Source of the DNA: Thermodesulfovibrionales bacterium
GTDB lineage: Bacteria; Nitrospirota; Thermodesulfovibrionia; Thermodesulfovibrionales; JdFR-86
Direction of reading: 5' to 3'
NCBI GenBank assembly: GCA_030682405.1
Contig: JAUXOF010000065.1
Coordinates: 1 to 32,824 of the forward strand
Length of the DNA stretch: 32,824 bases
Positions 7,797-16,343 of this stretch are shown here, piece by piece (the first letter of the stretch is position 1; every line of letters begins with the position of its first letter). A program made the position numbers and the translations under genes. The notes beneath the pieces were generated by a model, which saw only the letters and a list, made by a program, of their open reading frames with translations, made no database searches and was not told the origin of the DNA.

Positions 7797-8910
7797 CAGG
7801 GAAGAACTCAAAGAGATTGCAAGGCTTGAGGGTAACGGCACGTATTATGTGTCCCTTTATCTGAACGTAAACCCGGTGACGAACCCGGGCGGCGAGCATA
7901 TCATAAGGTTAAAAAACATGCTCAAGGACTCTGCCGAGTCGCTGGACAAGGCAGTGCTCAAAAAGGTAAAGGACGACCTTTCGGCCATAGAGGCCCACGT
8001 GCTCGGCAACAAGAGGGAATTCAAGAAGGGACTTTCGATTCTAAGTTCAAGCGGCAACTCCTTCTGGCGCGAGTATAACGTCTCCGTGCCCCTGAGGAGC
8101 GAGCTTATAGTGGACAAGACGCCCCACATAAAGCCCCTCTTGGACATACTGGACAACTACAAGCGCTATGCCGCGCTTCTTCTTGACAAGGAGTCCGCGA
8201 GGATATTCATCGTCCACCTTGGCGAGATAACCGAGTACGGCGAGGTGCACACCCCGGATGTGCCCGGCAGGCACAAGAAGGGCGGATGGTTTGCCCTTTC
8301 CCAGAACCACTATGCAAGGCACGTCAACTACCATGTGGGGCTTCATCTTAAGGATGTCGTGGAGAAGTTAGACTCTTTTCTCAAGGGCGAAGTTGTAAGC
8401 CGGGTTATAGTCGGGGGCTCGGAGGCGGCGGTAGTCATGATAAAGGGGCTTTTGCCGAAGACCGTCTCCGACAGGATTATAGGGTTTTTTCAGGCCGGGA
8501 TGTTTGAAAGCAATACGGACATACTGAAGAAGGTCGAGCCTGTGCTTGCATCGTTTGAGAAAAAAAGCGAGCAGGAGACCGTAGGGGAGCTTATAACGAG
8601 GGCTGAGAAGAACGAGAGGGCGGTGCTCGGCATAGGCAATGTCCTTAATGCGGTGCAGGGGGGCAAGGTGATGAAGCTGCTTTTTGTGCGGGACTTCGGG
8701 CTTCAGGGCTATTCGTGCAAATCCTGCGGCACGGTCTCTACAACAAGGCTCAAAGAGTGTCCTTACTGCAAGGGCCGGATGGAGGACGTAAACTATCTCG
8801 TTGACCTCGTTGCCCAGAAGGCAGTGGAGCAGGGAGCCGTAATAGAGGTCGTTGACGAGGCCTCTGAACTTTCAAAGGCCGGGGGCATAGGGGCGATACT
8901 GAGGTTTTAG
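7789..8910 (+). CDS. Vms1/eRF1-like protein (bacterial archaeo-eukaryotic release factor family) with zinc ribbon
   Basis: This 373-residue protein resembles the bacterial eRF1-like (baeRF) families related to Vms1/ANKZF1, which release peptidyl-tRNA from stalled ribosomes. An N-terminal domain is followed by a central eRF1-domain-2-like region (about 125-200) with GRHKKGGWFALSQNHYARH at the position of the catalytic loop. It has GGW followed by a Gln four residues later rather than a canonical GGQ. A C-terminal eRF1-3-like domain carries a zinc ribbon (Cys310, Cys313, Cys324, Cys327). ATG 7789 follows GAAGGAGG, and the gene overlaps the membrane-protein gene by eight bases. A ribosome-rescue role is inferred from the family. 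Confidence 0.72.
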   Translation: MLSREELKEIARLEGNGTYYVSLYLNVNPVTNPGGEHIIRLKNMLKDSAESLDKAVLKKVKDDLSAIEAHVLGNKREFKKGLSILSSSGNSFWREYNVSVPLRSELIVDKTPHIKPLLDILDNYKRYAALLLDKESARIFIVHLGEITEYGEVHTPDVPGRHKKGGWFALSQNHYARHVNYHVGLHLKDVVEKLDSFLKGEVVSRVIVGGSEAAVVMIKGLLPKTVSDRIIGFFQAGMFESNTDILKKVEPVLASFEKKSEQETVGELITRAEKNERAVLGIGNVLNAVQGGKVMKLLFVRDFGLQGYSCKSCGTVSTTRLKECPYCKGRMEDVNYLVDLVAQKAVEQGAVIEVVDEASELSKAGGIGAILRF

Positions 8911-8963
8911 CTTTAGACGGGTTTCTCATGCTATCTTTGAGTAAAAAAGCAAAGGAGTTTTAA

Positions 8964-10121
8964 ATGCCGTTTGAATTTCTTCTTCCGGACTTGGGAGAGG
9001 GCATCACAGAGGCAGAGGTAAGGAAATGGCTCGTTAAAGCGGGAGATTCCGTGAACGAGCACCAGAGCGTCCTTGAGATAGAGACGGACAAGGCGGTTGT
9101 TGAGGTCCCTTCGCCTAAAAAAGGAAGGGTGCTTAAAATCAATAAAGAGGCCGGAGATGTAGTGAAGGTGGGCGAGTCCCTTATGACGATTGCCGAAGAG
9201 ACCGAGGAAGCCGCGCGCGGCCGTGCCCCCTCGGTCTCAGTAGTCGGCGTCCTGCCTGAAGAGGAAGAGGTGCTTGCCGCGCCTTCCGTGCGGGCATACG
9301 CAAAGGAACTCGGGGTTGACCTTGCAAAGATAAAGGGCTTGGGGCCGGGCGGAGGCATCAGCATGGAGGACGTAAAAGAGGCCTCTAAAAAGGGCATTGC
9401 GGCCAATGACCGGTACGGCCCGGTCGAGTTCGTTGAGATAAAAGGGCTTCGTAAGACCATAGCAAAGAACCTCCTTGCCGCTCAGCGGACAACAGCATTT
9501 GTAACAGGCATGGACGAGGCAGACGTCACGGATTTATGGGGACTGAGGGAGAGGGAGAAAAAACCCCTGCTTCAAAAGGGGATTCATCTTACGTTCCTGC
9601 CGTTTTTCATAAAGGCCGCACAGCATGCCCTCAGGGAGCACCCCATGCTCAACGCATCAATGGATGAAGAAAAGGGGGCGGTCATAGTCAAGAAATACTA
9701 TAATATCGGGGTCGCGGTGGACACGCCTGAGGGGCTGATGGTGCCTGTGATAAAGGATGCGGATAGAAAAACCCTGCTTGAGATTGCCGCCGAAATACAG
9801 GGCATGAGCGAAAGGGCAAGGCAGAGGAAGATACGGCTTGATGAGATGAAAGGAAGCAGCTTTACGATAACCAATTTCGGGCACTTCGGCGGGACATTCG
9901 CAACGCCCATAATCAACTACCCGGATGTCGCAATACTTGGCACTGGAAAGATTGCCGAAAAACCGTGGGTCAGGGACGGACGGGTTGCCGTAAGAAAGAT
10001 ACTGCACCTTTCGCTGACATTCGACCACAGGGCGACCGACGGCGCGGATGCCGCGCAGTTTCTTACGAAGGTAATCCGATATCTCGAGGACCCTGCGATG
10101 CTCTTTATAGAGAGCGCATGA
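8964..10121 (+). CDS. pdhC: dihydrolipoamide acyltransferase (E2) of a 2-oxoacid dehydrogenase
   Basis: This is the core E2 subunit that moves the acyl group from lipoamide to CoA. It has a single lipoyl domain (residues 1-77; lipoylated Lys43 in EIETDKAVVEV), an E1/E3-binding domain (about 105-140; PSVRAYAKELGVDL) and a catalytic domain ending in DHRATDGA with active-site His355 and Asp359. At 385 residues it is normal for a one-lipoyl E2. The stop overlaps acdA (ATGA), so acetyl-CoA production and acetate/ATP formation appear co-expressed. E1 is coded at 15381-17386 on the other strand; no E3 is seen. The linker at 83-90 contains a palindrome-coded insert. Confidence 0.92.
   Translation: MPFEFLLPDLGEGITEAEVRKWLVKAGDSVNEHQSVLEIETDKAVVEVPSPKKGRVLKINKEAGDVVKVGESLMTIAEETEEAARGRAPSVSVVGVLPEEEEVLAAPSVRAYAKELGVDLAKIKGLGPGGGISMEDVKEASKKGIAANDRYGPVEFVEIKGLRKTIAKNLLAAQRTTAFVTGMDEADVTDLWGLREREKKPLLQKGIHLTFLPFFIKAAQHALREHPMLNASMDEEKGAVIVKKYYNIGVAVDTPEGLMVPVIKDADRKTLLEIAAEIQGMSERARQRKIRLDEMKGSSFTITNFGHFGGTFATPIINYPDVAILGTGKIAEKPWVRDGRVAVRKILHLSLTFDHRATDGADAAQFLTKVIRYLEDPAMLFIESA
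9198..9238. repeat. long palindrome within the E2 linker
   Basis: GAGACCGAGG (9198-9207) and CCTCGGTCTC (9229-9238) form a perfect 10-bp inverted repeat around a GC-rich core containing GCGCGCGGCCGTGCCCC. It lies in frame in the flexible linker after the lipoyl domain, where an insertion is tolerable. Confidence 0.6.
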
Positions 10122-11458
10122 GCTCTCTGGACTTCCTTTTCAGGCCCAAAACAGTCGCCCTCATAGGCGCCTCGCACGACGAACGGAAATTAGGCGGCGT
10201 GATACTGAAAAACCTGCTTAAATTCAAAGGCAGGCTCTATCCCGTAAACCCCAAATACGACAGCCTCATGGGGATTAAGTCATATCCTTCGGTGGATGAG
10301 GTGCCTGAATTCATAGACCTGTCCTTAATCATGAGGCCCGCAGAGGAGATACCGGCGCTGCTTAAAAGCCATAAGGGCAAGGCACGGTGCGCAGTGGTGA
10401 TGAGCTCCGGTTTTTCAGAGACCGGCAGGGGGGACATTCAGGACGAGATAAAAAAGATAGGCATCGAAACCGGGGTGAGGATTTTAGGGCCAAATTGCAT
10501 GGGCGTTTACAACCCCGGAGAGAGGCTTGATACCCTTCTTTTGCCTGCCGAAAAAATAGGAAGGCCGAAAAAAGGCAACGTCGGAGTCGTAACACAAAGC
10601 GGGGCGATACTTCACTGCTTCTTCGGGATAATGAAGGCGTCAAACATAGGGATATCAAAGGCGGCCACTTACGGAAACGCCGTAGACATTGACGAATGCG
10701 ACCTGTACGAATATTTCAGCAGGGACAGGCGCACCGATGTCGTAATCTCGTATATCGAATCCGTGGGTGACGGAAGGCGGTTTTTGGAGGCGGCAAAGGG
10801 GCTTTCCGGGGAAAAAACCCTGCTGATACTCAAGGCAGGCAAGGGCTCAAGCGGAGAGGCGGCCGCATACTCCCACACCGGAAGGCTTGCCGGCAGGTAC
10901 GAGGTCTTCACCTCCCTCCTTAAGCAGTTCGGGATAAAAGAGGTGCGGGACTTCGACGAGATGGCCGATGCGGTCAAGGCCCTTTCCTACCAGAGGCCCT
11001 CAAAAGGCAACCGCGTGCTTATCATCACAAACGGCGGAGGCTCCGGAGTCCTTGCCGCGGACGAGTGCATGAGGCAGGGGCTTGAAGCGCCGCCGCTTCC
11101 TCCTGAGAAGACGGCAAGACTCAAAGAGACATTCCCGCCCTTTTACGCCATCCATAACCCCCTTGACCTCACGGCACAGGTAGAGGACGGGGATTACCTT
11201 ACCGCTTTAAGCGAGTTGAAGGACGACTTTGACGGCTTTGTGGTCATCGCCCTTGCCGGGGTTCCCGGGATTACGGAGGGGCTTTCCGCAATGATTGCGG
11301 ATTTCAAAAAGAAGACGGACAGGCCGATTGTTTTTCATACGACATGCGGCTGCGGCGAGGGAAAACTAATCAGCGCCTTTGAGCGCTCCGGGATTCCGGT
11401 CTATCCCTCTCCCGAGAGGGCCGTAAGGGCAATGAAGGCGCTTCTGGGCGAAAGATGA
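10118..11458 (+). CDS. acdA: acetate-CoA ligase (ADP-forming), alpha subunit
   Basis: The 446-residue protein carries the CoA-binding Rossmann domain (VALIGAS near residue 15) followed by the two succinyl-CoA-ligase-like domains. His253 in AAYSHTGRLAG matches the phosphorylated His of ADP-forming acyl-CoA synthetases. With the beta subunit it would turn acetyl-CoA, ADP and phosphate into acetate and ATP. The frame is open far upstream within the E2 gene, but ATG 10118 overlaps the E2 stop and starts exactly at the conserved SLDFLFRPKTVA sequence. ATGA overlaps at both ends show tight coupling. Confidence 0.92.
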   Translation: MSSLDFLFRPKTVALIGASHDERKLGGVILKNLLKFKGRLYPVNPKYDSLMGIKSYPSVDEVPEFIDLSLIMRPAEEIPALLKSHKGKARCAVVMSSGFSETGRGDIQDEIKKIGIETGVRILGPNCMGVYNPGERLDTLLLPAEKIGRPKKGNVGVVTQSGAILHCFFGIMKASNIGISKAATYGNAVDIDECDLYEYFSRDRRTDVVISYIESVGDGRRFLEAAKGLSGEKTLLILKAGKGSSGEAAAYSHTGRLAGRYEVFTSLLKQFGIKEVRDFDEMADAVKALSYQRPSKGNRVLIITNGGGSGVLAADECMRQGLEAPPLPPEKTARLKETFPPFYAIHNPLDLTAQVEDGDYLTALSELKDDFDGFVVIALAGVPGITEGLSAMIADFKKKTDRPIVFHTTCGCGEGKLISAFERSGIPVYPSPERAVRAMKALLGER

Positions 11459-12120
11459 TAACGGAATTCTTAGAAAGGCATAAAGGCAAAACATCATTCC
11501 TTGAGCACGAGGTTAAAGGGCTTCTTAAAGACATGGGGCTTTCCGTTCCAAATGGCGTATTCACAGCCAAAGGGGAAACGCTAAGACTGCCTGCCGGCCT
11601 TTCATATCCGCTTGTCGCAAAGGTATCATCCTCAAAAATCGCCTCAAAGAGCGATGTCCGCGGGGTGAGGCTCGGGATACGAAATGAAAATGAGCTCGAA
11701 ACGGCTGTGAGGGAACTTTTTGAGATAGAGGATGCCGAAGGGGCGCTTATTGAGGAGACTGCGCCCGCGGGGGTGGAGGTGATTATAGGCGGGATAATTG
11801 ACAGGCAGTTCGGCCCTGTTGTGATGTTCGGCCTCGGCGGGGTGTTCGTCGAACTCTCTAAGGATGTTGCCTTTGCACTTGCGCCTTTAACCAGAGAGGA
11901 CAGCCATTGGATAGTCCGTCAGGTCAAAAGCTACAGGCTGCTTGAGGGCGTGAGGGGAAGGCCGCCTTCCGACCTGAATGCCCTATCGGATATAATCGTC
12001 GCCGTGGGGGAGATTATCTCAACCGGCCTTATCAGGGAGATAGACCTCAACCCCGTGGCCGTTTATCCGAGGGGGGCGTTAATACTTGATGCCAAGGCCT
12101 CTCCCCTGCCTCCGGGATGA
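11455..12120 (+). CDS. acdB: acetate-CoA ligase (ADP-forming), beta subunit (ATP-grasp)
   Basis: This 221-residue ATP-grasp protein completes the Acd enzyme. It has the family's N-terminal helix, the PLVAKVSSSKIASKSDVRGVRLG nucleotide-binding stretch, VMFGLGGVFVE and IREIDLNPVAVYP with the metal-binding Glu/Asp/Asn. The length matches free-standing beta subunits. The start overlaps acdA (ATGA). The stop is only one base from the stop of the convergent tupC gene, with no room for a terminator in between. Confidence 0.92.
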   Translation: MITEFLERHKGKTSFLEHEVKGLLKDMGLSVPNGVFTAKGETLRLPAGLSYPLVAKVSSSKIASKSDVRGVRLGIRNENELETAVRELFEIEDAEGALIEETAPAGVEVIIGGIIDRQFGPVVMFGLGGVFVELSKDVAFALAPLTREDSHWIVRQVKSYRLLEGVRGRPPSDLNALSDIIVAVGEIISTGLIREIDLNPVAVYPRGALILDAKASPLPPG

Positions 12121-12121
12121 T

Positions 12122-12757
12122 TTAGGCGAGCCTGCCGCCCTCGATAGAGAGCACCCTTCCTGCAAGCCTCCGTGCCTGAGCCTCATCGTGGGTTGCGATA
12201 ATAACGGTCTCTTTTTTCATGTTTGATATCATTTCCTCTATAAGCTCCGAATTCCTCCTGTCTATATACGCCGTAGGCTCATCGAGAAAAAGCACCTCCG
12301 GCTCCACGGCAACGGCCCTTGCGATGCCGAGCCTGCGGGCCTCTCCGCTTGAAAGGGTAAGCGCACTGTGGTCTTTTTTATGGATAAGTCCGGCAAACTC
12401 AAGCGCACTCTCCGCCCTCTGCCGTAGCTCGTTTTTATCCATCCCCCTGATTCTCAGGCCGTAAGATGCGTTTTTTAAAACCGTTAGATTGAAAACCCCT
12501 ACATCTGCAAGCAGGAGGGTTATCCTCCGCCTGAGCTTGATGTCCTTTTCGAGCAAGAGGGCGCCGGAGTAGTAGTTGACCTCGCCCATGTCAGGGTCTT
12601 CTATCAGGGCGCATATCCTGAGAAAAGTGGACTTGCCGCAGCCGTTTGTCCCCATCAACGCATAAACACCGCTTTCAAAGGAAAAAGAGCAGCCCCCAAG
12701 CACCGCATTCCCGTTATACGCCTTGTGTATTCCAGATGCCTCAAGCCTCAGGCCCAT
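12122..12757 (-). CDS. tupC: tungstate ABC transporter ATP-binding protein
   Basis: The 211-residue ATPase has Walker A GTNGCGKST (36-44), the signature LSSGEARRLGIARA (135-148), Walker B EVLFLDEP (154-161) and the switch His190. The Q-loop is odd: the position usually read as FQ (after TL) is LLADVGVFN, so the conserved Gln is replaced by Ala85. The rest of the site is intact. It overlaps the permease gene by 10 bases. Tungstate specificity comes from the neighbouring TupA. It is convergent with acdB. Confidence 0.88.
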   Translation of the reverse strand: MGLRLEASGIHKAYNGNAVLGGCSFSFESGVYALMGTNGCGKSTFLRICALIEDPDMGEVNYYSGALLLEKDIKLRRRITLLLADVGVFNLTVLKNASYGLRIRGMDKNELRQRAESALEFAGLIHKKDHSALTLSSGEARRLGIARAVAVEPEVLFLDEPTAYIDRRNSELIEEMISNMKKETVIIATHDEAQARRLAGRVLSIEGGRLA

Positions 12758-13479
12758 GACCGTCCCCTTTTCATGCCTCCGCTCCTTTGAAGCAGATACA
12801 GGACTGCATTGACGGCAAGAGATATCATAAGGAGTATTATCCCCAAGGCGAGGGCAAGCTCGAAATTCCCCTTGTCCGACTCAAGGGCAATGGTTGTGGT
12901 CATGACACGCGTAAGCCCGGCGATGTTCCCTCCCACTATGAGAATAGCGCCGACCTCTGCCATCAGCCTTCCGAAGGCCGCAATCACAGCGGACATCACC
13001 CCGTATCTTGCCTCATTAAGCACTGCGATTGCGGCCTGAAACGGAGTTGCGCCGAGAGTAAGGGCCGCCTGCCTTATAACCGGGTCTACGCCCATGACAG
13101 CAGAATGGGAAAGGGATGCCACTATGGGGAATGCAAGCACGCTCTGGGCAATGACCATTGCAGAGGGCGTATAAAGAAGCCCCATAAAGCCCAGAGGCCC
13201 GCTCCTTGAAAGCAGGATATAAAGGAAAAGCCCGACTACAACCGGCGGAAGCCCCATCATGGTGTTCATGAGGCTGACGGCAGCCCCCCTCAGGGGAAAC
13301 CTCCTAAGCCCGACCACTGCCCCAAGCGGAACCCCAAAGACGGCTGCAATGAAAAGGGCGGCTGCTGAGACCTTCAGAGAAAGCAGTATTATCCTTAGAA
13401 GCTCCCTGTCAAGGCGTATTATCAGCAGAAACGCCTGCTTGAATCCGCTTAAAACCAAGTCCATTTGATTATCATACAC
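12748..13479 (-). CDS. tupB: tungstate ABC transporter permease
   Basis: The 243-residue integral membrane protein has about five to six helices and the TupB-type central sequence NTMMGLPPVVVGLFLYILLSR. A cytoplasmic loop, EARYGVMSAVIAAFGRLMAEVGAILIVGGN, contacts the ATPase. The start is uncertain between the first Met and a second Met five codons later; neither has a clear ribosome-binding site, as expected for coupling to tupA 23 bases upstream. Confidence 0.9.
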   Translation of the reverse strand: MYDNQMDLVLSGFKQAFLLIIRLDRELLRIILLSLKVSAAALFIAAVFGVPLGAVVGLRRFPLRGAAVSLMNTMMGLPPVVVGLFLYILLSRSGPLGFMGLLYTPSAMVIAQSVLAFPIVASLSHSAVMGVDPVIRQAALTLGATPFQAAIAVLNEARYGVMSAVIAAFGRLMAEVGAILIVGGNIAGLTRVMTTTIALESDKGNFELALALGIILLMISLAVNAVLYLLQRSGGMKRGRSWA

Positions 13480-13502
13480 AAAAAGCGCTTAAAAGCCCCT
13501 GC

Positions 13503-14327
13503 CTATTTCAAAACTGCATTCGGAATAAAGAGCCGGTTTCCGTTTTTATCCTTAAACGATGCTATAGCCTCCTGCCCTTCTTTTGATACGAGCCATTCCG
13601 TAAACATCACCGCTTCTTTGTGCTTCACATGCGGATGCCTTTGGGGGTTTACCGACATGACGCCGTACTGGTTAAACAGCGCAGGGTCTCCCTCAAGCAC
13701 GATAATCATGTCAAGCCTGCCGCGGTCTTTTGTGCCAAGCCACGTGCCTCTGTCCGTAAGCGTGTAGGCGCGCTTTTCATTGGCAATCCTCTGGGTCTTC
13801 TCCATGCCCTGCCCTGCCTCAAGATACCATGCCGCACCTTTTGGGTTTACCGCAGCCTCCAGCCATACTGAAAGCTCTTTGATGTGCGTGCCTGAGCCGT
13901 CCCCTCTTGAAACAAAAGGATGCCCTGCCTTTGCAATCAGCCGGAATGCCTCAGCCGCGGACCTTACGGCCTTTACCTTCACAGGCTCCTCCACCGGCCC
14001 GATAATCACAAAGTCGTTGTACATGACGTCATGCCGGTTGACGAAGTATCCTTGCTCCACTGCCTTAAGCTCAAGCCCTTTTGCATGCACCAAGACCGCA
14101 TCCGCATCTCCCCTTTTTCCTATCTCTATTGCTGCGCCTGTGCCGACGGCCAACACATCCACCTTAATCCCGGTCTTTTTCTCGAATATGGGAAGTATAT
14201 GGTCAAATAGCCCTGAATTCAGTGTGCTCGTTGTAGAGGCGCAGCGCAGCCTTGTTTCCGCAGAGGCTGAATAGATAACGAACAAAGATAGAATCAGAAT
14301 TGAAAAAATAAGTAATTTGGGCTTCAT
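13503..14327 (-). CDS. tupA: tungstate-binding periplasmic protein
   Basis: The 274-residue protein starts with a signal peptide (about 1-23, ending SASA) and then shows the TupA signature: TTSTLNSGLFDHILP, VGTGAAIEIGKRGDADAVLVHA, NDFVIIGP and SRGDGSGTHIKEL. These segments surround the oxyanion in the family. It delivers tungstate to TupB/TupC. A good GGAGGAG site precedes the ATG. Tungstate import suggests tungsten enzymes such as aldehyde:ferredoxin oxidoreductase or formate dehydrogenase elsewhere in the genome; none is in this window. Confidence 0.93.
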   Translation of the reverse strand: MKPKLLIFSILILSLFVIYSASAETRLRCASTTSTLNSGLFDHILPIFEKKTGIKVDVLAVGTGAAIEIGKRGDADAVLVHAKGLELKAVEQGYFVNRHDVMYNDFVIIGPVEEPVKVKAVRSAAEAFRLIAKAGHPFVSRGDGSGTHIKELSVWLEAAVNPKGAAWYLEAGQGMEKTQRIANEKRAYTLTDRGTWLGTKDRGRLDMIIVLEGDPALFNQYGVMSVNPQRHPHVKHKEAVMFTEWLVSKEGQEAIASFKDKNGNRLFIPNAVLK

Positions 14328-14336
14328 GTCTCCTCC

Positions 14337-15302
14337 TTAAAAATACTCAATGATATATTTGACCGATAGAAAGACTATGATTAAACCGAGCATGAGTTTG
14401 ATGAACCTCTGGGGGACGAACTTCTGGAACCTTGCGCCGAGGTACATGCCTGCAAACCCTCCGGCCCCAAAGAGCAGGCCCAAGAGCCAGTCAGGAGATG
14501 TGTTCAGACTCGATGGGACAAGGCTGTAAAAAGCCGCGCCTGCAATGGAAGTGATGAAAGTGCCCATTAGCGCGGCGCCTGCCACCGTATAGACAGGCAG
14601 GTGGAAGACTGCCACGCAAAAAGGCGCTATGATTGCGCCCCCGCCGATTCCGTAAGTGCCGCCTATTATCCCGACGAAAAACGCAAGGACCAACATGCCT
14701 CCAGTGCTGAAGGAAAACCTCTCCCCCCAGAACTCATACTCGACCCTTGATATGCTGAATGAAACCGTCCTGACGACCGCCTCAGGCGGAAGCCCGGCGG
14801 CAAACCGCGCGCTCTGTTTTTGTTTCATCTCTGCCGCCCTCTGCCTGAACCTCTCCTCAAGCGCCTTCGTCTTCTCCTTGCCTGCCGCGGCCTTGCCCGT
14901 CATCTCATAAAGCAGGCGGACTCCGATATAGAGGAGGACGCAGCCTACGAAGAGCTTAAACGCCTTCGGGTCAGGCAGATAGGCCACCCTCAGGTAATAT
15001 CCGATGAACACCCCCGGAAGTGTGCCTGCGGCAACAACCCATGTCATGGGCCATGCCATCCGCTTCTCCCTGATATAGCGGTAGACGCCGCTTGGGATGG
15101 CCACGATATTAAATACAAAATTGGTCCCGCTCACAGAAGGGCTTGTGTAGTTAAGCACACTCATCTGAAACGGTAAGAGAAGGAACGCGCCTGAAATCCC
15201 GCCCATGGAGGTGAAAAACGAAACGACCAGCGCAACGAGCGGAGGGATGAAGACATGCGTTTTTACGCCTGATACAGGAAACAGAATCTCAAAGAAGTCC
15301 AT
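14337..15302 (-). CDS. TSUP family permease (TauE/SafE-like exporter)
   Basis: The 321-residue membrane protein has the TSUP pattern of two repeated helix bundles, with the glycine-rich GGIGGTYGIGGGAIIAPF in the second half and FTSMGGISGAFLLLP in the first. The halves are separated by a long charged cytoplasmic loop (about 128-185) containing an alanine/lysine-rich helix. Family members export sulfite, sulfonates or other organosulfur anions. It stands only nine bases before tupA on the same strand, so it is probably co-transcribed with the tungstate importer; its substrate cannot be told from the sequence. Confidence 0.88.
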   Translation of the reverse strand: MDFFEILFPVSGVKTHVFIPPLVALVVSFFTSMGGISGAFLLLPFQMSVLNYTSPSVSGTNFVFNIVAIPSGVYRYIREKRMAWPMTWVVAAGTLPGVFIGYYLRVAYLPDPKAFKLFVGCVLLYIGVRLLYEMTGKAAAGKEKTKALEERFRQRAAEMKQKQSARFAAGLPPEAVVRTVSFSISRVEYEFWGERFSFSTGGMLVLAFFVGIIGGTYGIGGGAIIAPFCVAVFHLPVYTVAGAALMGTFITSIAGAAFYSLVPSSLNTSPDWLLGLLFGAGGFAGMYLGARFQKFVPQRFIKLMLGLIIVFLSVKYIIEYF

Positions 15303-15380
15303 GCGGAAGTATACCCACGGGGAGCAAAAAATTCAACGCACCTGATTCCCTCTGTCTTTGCGCCGAAAGGCAATGATTTA

Positions 15381-16343
15381 TCAGTATTTCATTGCCTCTT
15401 CTATTGCCCTTCGTATCCTGTCTGCGGACGGCACATAATAGTCCTCAAGCTTTGGAAGCGGCATGACCGTGTCATAGCCTGTAACCCTGAATATCGGGGA
15501 CTTAAGGTGGAGCATCGCATATTCTGCAATGGAGGCCGAAAGCTCCGCCCCGAACCCGCAGGTCTTCGGGGCCTCATGCACGATTACGACCCTGCCGGTC
15601 TTTTTGACCGACCTGTATATCGCCTCCTCGTCAATCGGGGTGAGCGTCATCATGTCTATCACCTCGGCATCAAAGCCCTCGGATGCCTCAATGGCCTTAC
15701 GGAGCATGCCTCCCCATGCAATCAGTGTCACCTCTGTGCCCTCTCTTACAATCCTTGCCTGCCCCAGAGGTATCTCATATTCTCCTTCCGGGACTTCCTC
15801 TTTTACCGAGCGGTAAAGCCGGGTTGACTCAAGGAATATCACAGGGTCCGGGTCTCTTATGGCTGAGATGAGAAGCCCCTTTGCATTATAAGGCCCCGAA
15901 GGGACAACGACCTTTATGCCCTGCATGTGGCAAAACATGGCCTCTGTGCTTTCCGAATGAAGCTCCGGGGCCTTTATCCCCGCGCCGTAAGGCGTTCTTA
16001 TGACGAGCGGGCAGGTAAAGCGTCCCCTTGAGCGCGAGCGTATCCTTGCGGCATGTGAGAATATCTGGTCTACCGCCGGATAGATAAACCCCATGAATTG
16101 TATCTCGGCCACGGGCTTCAGTCCGTATGCAGCCATGCCCACGGCAGCGCCTGCAATGCCGGATTCCGCAAGCGGTGTGTCCATGACGCGCTCAGCCCCG
16201 AACTCATGAAGCAGCCCCTCTGTGGCCCTGAACACGCCTCCGTCTGCGCCAACGTCCTCTCCGATTACGATGACGTCTCCATCCCGCCTCATCTCCTCCC
16301 TGAGCGCCGAGTTTATCGCCTGAACCATATTCAGGTTGGCCAT
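15381..16343 (-). CDS. pdhB: pyruvate dehydrogenase E1 beta subunit
   Basis: The 320-residue protein is a full-length transketolase-like E1 beta: GEDVGADGGVFRATEGL binds the thiamine diphosphate region, MDTPLAESGIAGAAVGMA and EIQFMGFIYPAVDQI follow, and the C-terminal half holds VIDMMTLTPIDEEAI. It decarboxylates the 2-oxoacid together with E1 alpha. ATG overlaps the pdhA stop by one base (TAATG), with GGAGG just upstream. A branched-chain 2-oxoacid substrate is possible, but pyruvate is favoured because E2 is coupled to the acetyl-CoA ligase genes. Confidence 0.9.
   Translation of the reverse strand: MANLNMVQAINSALREEMRRDGDVIVIGEDVGADGGVFRATEGLLHEFGAERVMDTPLAESGIAGAAVGMAAYGLKPVAEIQFMGFIYPAVDQIFSHAARIRSRSRGRFTCPLVIRTPYGAGIKAPELHSESTEAMFCHMQGIKVVVPSGPYNAKGLLISAIRDPDPVIFLESTRLYRSVKEEVPEGEYEIPLGQARIVREGTEVTLIAWGGMLRKAIEASEGFDAEVIDMMTLTPIDEEAIYRSVKKTGRVVIVHEAPKTCGFGAELSASIAEYAMLHLKSPIFRVTGYDTVMPLPKLEDYYVPSADRIRRAIEEAMKY

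Noticed and set aside
13780-14274. Plus-strand ORF of 164 codons opposite tupA
   Set aside because: The sequence is low-complexity Ser/Ala-rich antisense translation of a conserved TupA gene.
15303-15380. Possible molybdenum/tungsten cofactor riboswitch before the TSUP-tup genes
   Set aside because: The gap is only 78 bases and shows no structured conserved element or terminator.
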